Positions 56,226 to 64,000 of a stretch of DNA of 64,000 bases are shown here, in pieces (positions within the stretch are counted from its first letter, which is position 1; each line of letters starts with the position of its first letter). The notes below the pieces were generated by a model that was given only the letters and a program-made list of their open reading frames with translations, had not been told where the DNA came from and did no database searches. The translations under genes and the position numbers were made by a program. This stretch comes from Acheta domesticus. Its lineage: Eukaryota > Arthropoda > Insecta > Orthoptera > Gryllidae. Location: assembly GCA_031308135.1 (NCBI GenBank), contig JAHLJT010009436.1, forward strand, positions 164,785,681-164,849,680, read 5' to 3'.

Positions 56226-57220
56226 CACGCGACAACCGACTCCACAGCCGCCCCAGCCGCCCCAGCCGCCTCCCCCGTCGTTCACACAGTCTCCGCCTCC
56301 CGTCGCCAATCCCGCAGTTCTTCCACCCCATCACCCCTTGGCTTCTCTTCGCCCCCTTCGCCCTTTCGACCTTTCACCTCTTCGCTCTTTCGTCCCTTCA
56401 CCCTTTCGTCACTTCACCCCTCACCATTTCGCCCCTTCGCCCTTTCGTCCCTTCACCTCCTCTCCTCTTCGCCCTTTCGTCCCTTCATCTTTTCGTCCCA
56501 CCGTCCCTTCATCCTTTCGTCCCTTCGCCCTGCGCTCTTTTGCCCCTTCTCCGCTTCGCCCCTTCCCTCCTTCGCAACCATTGCCAATTTGGTCTTCTCG
56601 CTCTCAGCTCCCCTTCTCACTCTTCTCTCTCCTCACCACCGTTGCCCCTGCTGCTTCAGTCGCCCCGTGCCTCCCCTGCCATCCCTGCCATCCGCTGAAG
56701 TACCGCCGTCCCTATCACCCCGCCTCCCCCCCCGTCTTCGCGTCGACACTACCTTCCGGGCGACCATTTCTTCTGTTGTCTCCGTCGCCATCTCCTCTTT
56801 CCCACACACCCATCCCGCCGGGACTTTCAGTCCCCCGCCAACCCCGTCACCTCATCCCTTCGTGCACGTCCACCCCGCCACAACTCGCGCCGCCGCCACA
56901 GTCCTCTCCATTGCCTCGTCTCCGTCGTCCTCATCACCTTTCAAAACTCGATCAGGTTTCACCTTGCATCTCCACACCCGGTAGAATTCCTCATACCCGC
57001 TGTCCTTCACATCATCTTCCCAGACACTGTCATGAACACCTTCGCCGCCCCCACCCACTACCGCGTCCGGCCCTTATCACTGCCACCGCTGCCCTCAACA
57101 CCACTGTGCTCTGTGCCACCAAAACTACCGCCCGCCACCACCTACCTACTCCATCGGCGTGGCTACCGTCCTCTCCATCACCCCCCGCCTCCGTCGCCGC
57201 CGCCACCGCCCCCGCTATTA
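56226..57220. repeat. C/T-rich tract with CCTTTCGTCCCTTCAC minisatellite
   Basis: 56345-56570 is a degenerate array of TTCGCCCTTTCGTCCC/TTCACC units of about 12-13 bp. The rest is pyrimidine-rich low complexity. Frames of 266 and 295 codons in two registers are Ser/Pro/Phe-rich translations of the tract. Confidence 0.75.
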
Positions 57221-57500
57221 CGTAGTCTTATCGCGCGTTCCAACGCGGCGGCGACCGGTTCGTGCGCGGAGCGGAGCGGGGCTGCGCGGGGCGGGGCGGG
57301 GAAGGGGCGAGGTGGGCTGACGGCGGGCGCTCGTATTAGGAGGGACAGGCAAACTGGCGGACGAATATCTGCAGGGCCGTCGCAGTCTCCGGGGACGCCG
57401 CCCAGGGCGGAACGGCGCATCGGAAACACTTCCTCGGTCAGTCCCGCTACGCGAGCACTGGGCGCCGCAGGTGCCCTGGGGGACAAAATACCAACCAGGG
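57221..57500. other. CpG island
   Basis: CpG-rich, with GGGGCGGGGCGGGG near 57288. It follows the C/T-rich shoulder. No coding support. Confidence 0.55.
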
Positions 57501-59205
57501 TCTCTCAGGGTGGTTTGTAGATTAATCTTCATCTCTCATGTCGTCATCTGTAGTTTCGTCGTTAATAATAATATTGAATTATATTTCATTATCACTTACA
57601 TAGGAGCCATTTAGTGTCGTAATAAAAACGTTAGCGGGTTCCTCACAATATTAGATATTACATAATTCATTTACCACTTTGGCCAGAGAAGCATATCTTC
57701 CTTTAGAAAGAGGATTTTTTTTTGCTTTCGTCGCATCTTGTATGTCACCGCACTTTCGTGCCCATTTCCAAGACTTGATGTGTTGTTGAAGATTCGGGAT
57801 GTCCTTAGCGCCATTTGCGTACAGCGAGTGCACTGGAAGTTTGACGACCGGTTAGCGGGCTAAGGTTCTAAAAAAGCATTTTGGCAGGGTCCCGCGCTAT
57901 ACAAGGACTTCATAATTTGCACCTTAATTCAGTAAATTATCTTTTTTCTTCGTATGTATTAAAAATAGATTTTTCGTCACTAATACTTAGAACTATCCTG
58001 ATAGCTTCAACGCACTATAAGCACAACCTTCTGAATGTTATAGAAGGGTGTGAATCGTTAAGAAATTTCTTTTTCAAAAAGAAAGCTTATCTCAAAATGC
58101 TATAGGAAACATTTTCTTCTTTTAACCGAGGAAAATACAATAAGGCTTTTTTTCACCATCTGAAATGAAGCATTCAGTACATCGTCGTTTAAGCGTTATT
58201 GACTCTTTTTCTACGTACTATAAAATTCGTAAAATGTCGGGAAGGAATCTAAATAACCACTAAATTGATTTTATGGTGTCGTTTGAAAGATGAAAATTCC
58301 CTGTTACAGCCATTTTCTTAATATATTCATTCCAACTTTTTAAATATCCATTTACAAATAAATAAGTGTACCAAGAGAACAAAGTATTACGCAGAACATG
58401 AAACGACAATCTGCTAAAAAGATCTCAGATGACTTTGTTAGAAATTCAGAAGCCGGGGTACACTTTTTAATTAATTAACGAACCACTCCATTAATATCAC
58501 CACTCCATTATCCTTCTTGAAGAGAATGAACAATTCACGGAGTGTGATTAAGTTCTTTACAAGATAGATTAGAAGTATACTGAAATCCTTTTATAATGTT
58601 CCCACGGAATCTACGAATGTTTAAAAAATAATTCTAATGAAAAATGTCCTTTCTTGATCAATGCTATTTAAATGTTGCAAAACATTCCAGAGTTTCAAAT
58701 CTTAAATTACAATACATTCTAAAAAAATACAATGCTTGATTCACGTAATCAATATATTCATTATTCGTGGGAACCAACAACTTTTGGAACCAACCAACTT
58801 TTCACATTTATCCTTTATGGCATTATTTTTACCTTTAGAAAAGATTAAGATTCTTCCATTAATGGCCTAATGACTCTTATTTCTCAAAAATATGGAAAAG
58901 TCTTAGGTTTTAACCTTAAACAATTTATTGAAAACATCAATTTAAAATGTTTATCACAATGCAGCTTTATAATTGAATTGACATTTTCCACAAGTTTCAC
59001 TTCTATGATTAAAATACCAACCTATCAGCTGGCTACAAAATCGATCAGAGATGGTTCAATGTCACTAAACACTTCAAACAACTATAAGGTGACTGTATCA
59101 ATGTTTGAGTAGCATTTTATAATTTTATAATTACAATAAATGTTAACGAATTTTAGAGTTGCAATAAACTTAATGTTGATTTAACTGAAAGTGTTTATGG
59201 GCTGC
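57501..59205. other. AT-rich stretch
   Basis: A 60-codon minus-strand frame (57651-57833) has ordinary protein-like composition (WKWARKCGD, KGRYASLAKVVNELC) but no family I can name. The rest is AT-rich without recognised features. Confidence 0.45.
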
Positions 59206-59960
59206 TGTGCAATCTCTTCAAAGAAACACCCAAACGAAGCATAAAGAATACTTCCACTGTCAAAACCTTCGCAGGCGGAAACTTTCGTTTTTCGCAAGAA
59301 GCCCCGCGCCCACTGCCTCTCGTCTGACCGGCGCGCGGCGCCTCCCCTCCCCTCCTCCTCCCCGCCCCCCTCCCTACTCCCTCCGCCTCGCCCTCGCCAG
59401 GGCCTCCTCACAATGGACCAGCGAGCTCGTTATCACGCCCATTGAAGGACGCGCGCTCAGACACCCACCCGCCCACGCTGAAGAGCGGGCCCTGCTCCGC
59501 CGCCGTCGCCCGGGGCATGGGCGCGTGGGGCGGGAGCGCGGGGGCGGGGCGGCGTTAGGCTGCCACCAGAGCGGAGAACATTCCGCAACTCCGCGCAGCC
59601 GCCGCCTCCGCCGCCGCTGCCGCCGCCGCTTACGCCACGCCGAGCTGATACCGCGCGCACCCTCGCGTCCGCGATTCTTCCCCGCGCCCGCCCCCGCCCC
59701 TCCCCGCTAGAAGCGCTGCTGCTGCCGCTGCTGCCGCTGGAACCGCGCAGTTAGGGGGCGGGGGGCGGCGCAGCTCTCGATCGCTGAACTTCGCTCCTGC
59801 TAAGCGAGCGGGCGAGCCCCGGCGGCGGCGGCGCGGGGGCGGAGGTGGCGCTGGGCGGGAGAAGCCAGCGGGTACAGCCCGAGCGGGATCTGCCAACGGT
59901 GAACGTGGCAGGAGGGTTGGTTGGGAGAAACTGCGAAAAGGTTCGGATCGCGCGGGGCGG
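59206..59960. other. CpG island
   Basis: CpG-rich 59290-59900, with GCC/CCGCCG runs near 59600-59640 and CTGCTGCCGCTGCTGCC near 59718. It contains GCCACCAGAGCGG, a partial CTCF-like match. No conserved coding exon found. Confidence 0.6.
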
Positions 59961-60760
59961 AACGGGAAGCAAGAACAGAATGATAGAGAGGGGCAAAGAA
60001 GTAGAGGGTAAATGGAATGAGCAGAACGTCTAAGAACAGGGGAGATGGAGATGGAATGAAGTAGTGGGTGAAACAGTATTGGAATGGGAACGGAGAATGT
60101 TTCGAGATGGGACGGAGTGTAGAGGTACACACAGCGAAGAAGACGAGTGGCAAGAAATGAGACATAATGAAGGGGCTGTGATGAACCGTAAAATGGTTGC
60201 TTTGGGAATAATATCTACGTGTGCGAATAGAGGCAAAGGTGGACAGAGGAAGCAGAGAGGGGTGAACCAGGATCGAAAAGGAAGAGAAGTTGGATGCAAT
60301 GAAACCGTAAAGAATGATGTAGGGGGAGTAAAAGAGAGATGATCGGTGCGGAAACGAGTCTGTTCTGTGGGAAGTGGGTGAATTAGGTCGAAGAGAATAT
60401 TGCCTATTTAGGACTGGAGCATAGTGTAAAATTGGTTATGATGCAAATGTAAGGAAAGGGCAATTAGGTTATATTAGCTATGTGTGTGGCCAACAATTCA
60501 GCGGCCGAAATGTTTTGTCAAAGGTAAAGCAAATGTATAAGTGAAAAATGTGTGATACGCGCTAAATAATGAGTTTAAAAAGTTGTCCATATAAAGGTCG
60601 ATGGTTCATAAAAGTCTCCTATTTGATACGGCTAATTTGACTCGCTTCGATTACGCGTGTCCAAGTTGACGGCAGGACAAACCGGGATCGAGTCCCCAGA
60701 GAAAGGGAGGAAGGTTGCTTTCTTCCCCTACAAAGGGACCAAGAGAAGCCAGTGGATAAG
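59961..60760. other. Purine-rich stretch with a weak tRNA-like segment
   Basis: 59960-60350 is G/A-rich and open on both strands (92 and 89 codons) without a domain. 60640-60695 contains GGGATCGAGTCCCC, a box-B-like sequence; without a clear box A or body it is not called a SINE. Confidence 0.45.
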
Positions 60761-60764
60761 ATGA

Positions 60765-61340
60765 ACGAGTCGACTGTGAGTGGGAGCAAGGGATCGTATT
60801 TGGGGAAGCGGTTAAGGAGCGAATACTTGGGGAGGGGGCGAATGTAGATCAGACGTGGAAGCGTGTCACTGAAGAAAGAGTGCGGAAGCATCTTTCTGTC
60901 AGGGAGAAACGAGGCGAATGGGAGAGGGAGAGAGGTTTCGTGGTATGGGAAGCGGTGATATGGCTAATGCTTGAGGATATGAGTCATGGAGAGGGAGAGG
61001 CCAGGAATTATAGGGACCGGCCTTCAGCCTGATGGGGCGCGACGAGTGTAAGAGGAAGCGAGGGATCGTGGATGGGGCAAAGATTATGGGGCGAATGCAT
61101 GGGGATATCGGTCTGGAATGGGAGGGGGAAAGGCCGGGTGGGTCGAGGCGAGTGTCAGAAGGAGCGAGGGATCGTGGTTGGGGAAGCGGTTATGGGGCGA
61201 ACGCATGGGGATTTCGGTTCGGGGCGGGAGAGGGGGAGGCCCGGGTGGTCAAGGTGAGTGTGTGGGGGAGGGAGGGATCGTCTTTGGAGGAACGCTTATG
61301 GGGCGAACGCACGGGGATATGGGTCACGGATCGGGAGAGG
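60765..61340. repeat. 106-bp G-rich minisatellite, about 5 units
   Basis: AGGGATCGT recurs at 61061, 61167 and 61273, spaced exactly 106 bp, with the shared context AGCGAGGGATCGTGG, GGGAAGCGGTTATGGGGCGA and GCATGGGGAT. Two more diverged units are recognisable around 60789 and 60933 with irregular spacing. Frames of 107 and 178 codons follow from the repeat. Confidence 0.88.
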
Positions 61341-61645
61341 CAGGGGCCCGGCTGATGGGGGCGAGCGCGGGGGGCGGCGGCGTGATTGCGTGCGGGGGCG
61401 GCGCCGGGGCCCGACACGAAGGCGGCGGTGCGCCCAGGGCGTGGCCCAGGACCAGCGCTCGGGAGGAAATTTGGGATTCGCCGCGCGGCGCCGCTCAGCT
61501 CCGCGCCACCCGTTCGGCCCGAGGCCGGAGGCGGAATTGCGCCATAAGCAGCCTGGCGCCTTCGGCCCGGACTTGCTTAGTTGCACGGCCCTCGCTATCG
61601 CCGATCGGACCCGCCGCCGCCGCCGCCGCCGAAATTGCCTTAAGG
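61341..61645. other. CpG island with GCC run
   Basis: CpG-rich, ending in (CCG)n at about 61608-61628. It follows the 106-bp array directly. Frames on both strands are compositional. Confidence 0.55.
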
Positions 61646-62395
61646 GAGGAATAGCTGAGATCGGAAAACAATGGCGCCTGGGATTTTAATAAGATCTTCT
61701 GCGAGCTAGGGACTCTTTCTAATATTATCTCGTTTATTTAAGATACGTTGCTTAGATAGATGCATTTGAAAATTACATTTGTTTTTTTGAACATGTTTTA
61801 AAACGTTTTTGTACTGGTAATCATAGTTTACTGAAAATTTTGTATTATATGTTTAGATAAGCATTGACAATATTAGAAAAAGATCTATCGCTATCTAAAG
61901 ATCTATCTACTAAACGGTTTATAGTGTAATTTCTCTGATACAGAAAACAGTAGGTCGTGAAACCGTTGGGCAGCGCGCTTAAAAATGAAGTAATTAAATT
62001 AAGAAGCGATGACGGAAACTGTTCCAGATGAATGTGAATCATAATATTTAAAAATGCAATACCAGTATTGGTATTTATTGCATTATATCACACTGCAATC
62101 CATATCATTACATTGGGAATCATTCTTTCCACGACTATTTCCGTCTGAACTCGGTCACGAAATACCAACTTTTCCATTAGCAAATTGTGCACTGTCTTGT
62201 CAGCCGCTGAAGTACAGTAATAGAATCAGGGACCAGAAGCTTCCATAGCCGTTGTTGGATCGTTCTATTGAAAATCGCTAGCTTTGAACTTTAAATCTGC
62301 ACACCAGCTTCTTCCGAGTCATTTAACTACTCGTTTAATGGGAGATCTTTCCGTTTGGAAATTCATGCTGTCAATTCCGAACAGTTGCAAGTTTG
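61646..62395. other. AT-rich stretch
   Basis: No recognised gene. Confidence 0.5.
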
Positions 62396-63050
62396 CCGTT
62401 ACCATACATTCACCTCTTCCCACCCCGTCCTTCTCTCTTCTTTGACCCACTTCGTTCCTTTACTCTTCTTGGCGCCCTGCTCTTCTACGCAGCCAATTTC
62501 AAGTAACCTTTCTCTTGTTCACGTTTCAAAACATCCCATTTTATGTACATTCTTCTTCGTTTCTTTATCTCATTTTGTTGTCTAGCATCTTTTCTTTTGT
62601 CTTTTCCTGTTTTCACTCTTGTTGGTATAAGGTCCTGCTCTATGCTTATTGTAATGTCTTCTTCGTATTTGTAACAATTTTCTTTCTCCTTCACACTGTG
62701 TTTCTATTTCTTTTAGTGCACCTTTCACTTTCTACGTTACGCTTCTCCAATACATCATCCGCTCTCCGTGTATTTCCTTTCTTTCCACTGCTTTTCATTC
62801 TCCATCTCCTTCACTACTACTATGTTTCTAAGTTTCTCTCAAACATGATCCCGTCTTTTCCTCATCACCTCTCTTCATACCTCATCGCTCTCATCTTCCA
62901 CTACCTCCGGCCCCATTCTTCCACACCTAATCGTTCCCAGCCTCCCCATCGCACTTGCCACTTCCTACTTCTTCTAACACTTGCCCCTGCTGTATCTTCT
63001 CTCACATCTTCCCGCCATTCCGAATCCAACGTGGTGCCACGCCCCCCATC
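62396..63050. repeat. T/C-rich low-complexity tract
   Basis: Pyrimidine-rich plus strand with CTTCTTCG- and TCTCCTTCAC-like words. The 365-codon frame through it is Ser/Phe/Leu-rich, then Pro-rich. Confidence 0.7.
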
Positions 63051-63230
63051 TGAGCCCCTGCCGCCCGCCGGACAGCGCGCTCTCCCCCGCGCGGACCGCT
63101 GCCCAAAGCCGCGCCTTATCCGCGCCAGTGACGCCGCACGCCTTCGACCATTCGGAGGCGCGCTTATCGTCGGCCGCTGCCGAACATCGCGTGCTCTACG
63201 ACCGCTCAGCCTCTCCCGCTCCCCCAACCC
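63051..63230. other. Small CpG island
   Basis: CpG-rich and non-tandem between two C/T-rich tracts. Contains GCGCCTTATCCGCGCC and GCGCTTATCGTCGG (GATA cores in CpG-rich context). Confidence 0.5.
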
Positions 63231-63650
63231 TTACCCGCCCCACCCCGCACTGCCCCGCCTCACACTGCCCCTCCCCGCCCACCCAACCCTGCCTTGCCCT
63301 TCCCCACCCTGCCCCATGTTCCTCTCCGTCCCTTTTCTCACCCCTCCCCATGTTCCTCCCCTCCCCATTCCATACCCGTCCCTTATCCATCCCCTCCCCA
63401 TGCTCCTCCCCTCCCCATGTCCCTCCCCGCCCCATGTCCCTCCCTGTCCCATGTCCCTCTCCGCCCCTTTTCCCTCCCCTCCCCTGTCCCTCCCCTCTCC
63501 ATGTCCATCCCCGTCCCATATCCATTCCCTCCCCATGTCCCTCCCCTCCCCATTTCCATCCCCGTCCCATGTATATCCTCGTCCCATGTCCTTCCCTAGC
63601 CCACGTCCCTGACCACCCATGTCTCCCGACCCATGTCCCTCCCTGTGCCT
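63231..63650. repeat. C-rich minisatellite (CCCCATGTCCCTCC family)
   Basis: Degenerate tandem units of about 15 bp, such as CTCCCCATGTCCCTC and CCGTCCCATGTCC. Overlapping Pro/Ser or Met/Gly/Arg-rich frames occur on both strands. Confidence 0.8.
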
Positions 63651-64000
63651 TCTACAACACTGCCCTTGACACCCTGTCCACTCAGTTTTGCCTCTCCCTG
63701 CTGTTCTATCCCGTCATGTTTTCTCTCCCGACCCGATTCCCCCCACGCCTCCTACACGTTCTACCACTACACCCCAGAATCGTCGTGTCTGCCCCGCCTT
63801 GTTTCAACTTATCAGCCTCGTCCTCTCTGTGCACCCCATTCTTCTTCCGCTCCGCTCCACGTCCTCCGTGCCGCGCCGCGACGGGGCCTCTAGTACACAC
63901 TCGAGGCTACCGCTCAACTCATGGCACCGCAGATAACTCTATGCTTTTCTTGAAATTGTTCGAATGGGCTCGTTGGTAAATGCCTGTACCCTTCTCTTTT
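63651..64000. other. C/T-rich tail of the window
   Basis: Pyrimidine-rich to about 63860, then mixed. The open frames extending here from upstream lack any recognised domain. Confidence 0.45.

Noticed and set aside
57842..57890. SINE head (TTAGCGGGCTAAGG)
   Set aside because: Only a box-A-like word; no box B, body or target duplication.
60640..60700. SINE or tRNA remnant with GGGATCGAGTCCCC
   Set aside because: Box-B-like word alone; no matching body or second copy in the window.
62515..63979. 365- and 332-codon proteins at the right end
   Set aside because: Composition follows the T/C-rich and CCCCATGTCCC repeats; overlapping frames on both strands.
1..64000. Bacterial-type operons, phage or defence system
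   Set aside because: No ribosome-binding-site-led gene series, no recognisable prokaryotic proteins, and SINE/LINE/CpG-island content show eukaryotic DNA.

Overview
This window looks like intergenic DNA from an animal nuclear genome, most likely a large-genome arthropod and probably an insect. The evidence is an AT-rich background, almost no coding sequence, tRNA-derived SINEs with target-site duplications, relics of piggyBac, hAT and non-LTR elements, many minisatellites, and frequent CpG-rich islands. I recognise no intact host protein-coding gene, rRNA or tRNA gene. The species cannot be fixed from the sequence alone.

Layout. AT-rich stretches of 0.5-2.6 kb alternate with about twenty GC- and CpG-rich islands (near 0, 3.5, 7, 14.5-16.3, 21, 22.5-23.9, 27.3, 31.6, 35.6, 37.6, 39.4, 40.6, 41.5, 47.1, 48.3, 52.6, 57.4, 59.6, 61.5 and 63.1 kb). 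Many islands have a strand-asymmetric low-complexity shoulder: C/T-rich tracts, 15-bp, 12-bp and 11-bp GC-rich minisatellites, or a 106-bp minisatellite. Because these arrays lack stop codons they produce long open frames on both strands. Those frames are not genes.

Mobile elements. A 554-bp tRNA-derived SINE family (here SINE-A) has one full copy at 37838-38391 with a perfect 11-bp target duplication, plus partial copies near 18.7, 38.5 and 50.1 kb. A second family (SINE-B) has two copies, at 11.9-12.1 kb and 28969-29162, the latter with a 13-bp duplication and poly-A. A third SINE lies at 44051-44285. DNA transposons are an internally deleted piggyBac relic (about 46052-46745), a 634-bp TTAA-flanked MITE (32271-32912) and an internally deleted hAT-like element (16837-17590) between identical 10-bp direct repeats. 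A decayed reverse-transcriptase fragment lies on the minus strand at about 8160-8600. A 180-bp foldback at 11419-11598 and a 115-bp hairpin at 28683-28797 are unclassified.

Possible function. Several islands (37.2-37.5, 39.2-39.5, 48.1-48.45, 52.4-53.0, 54.8-55.3 kb) are not repetitive and carry dense homeodomain cores (TAATTA, TTTATGGC, TTTATTG), an octamer site and one near-consensus CTCF core. They read like cis-regulatory elements in a gene desert around a developmental gene. This is inference and needs cross-species alignment.
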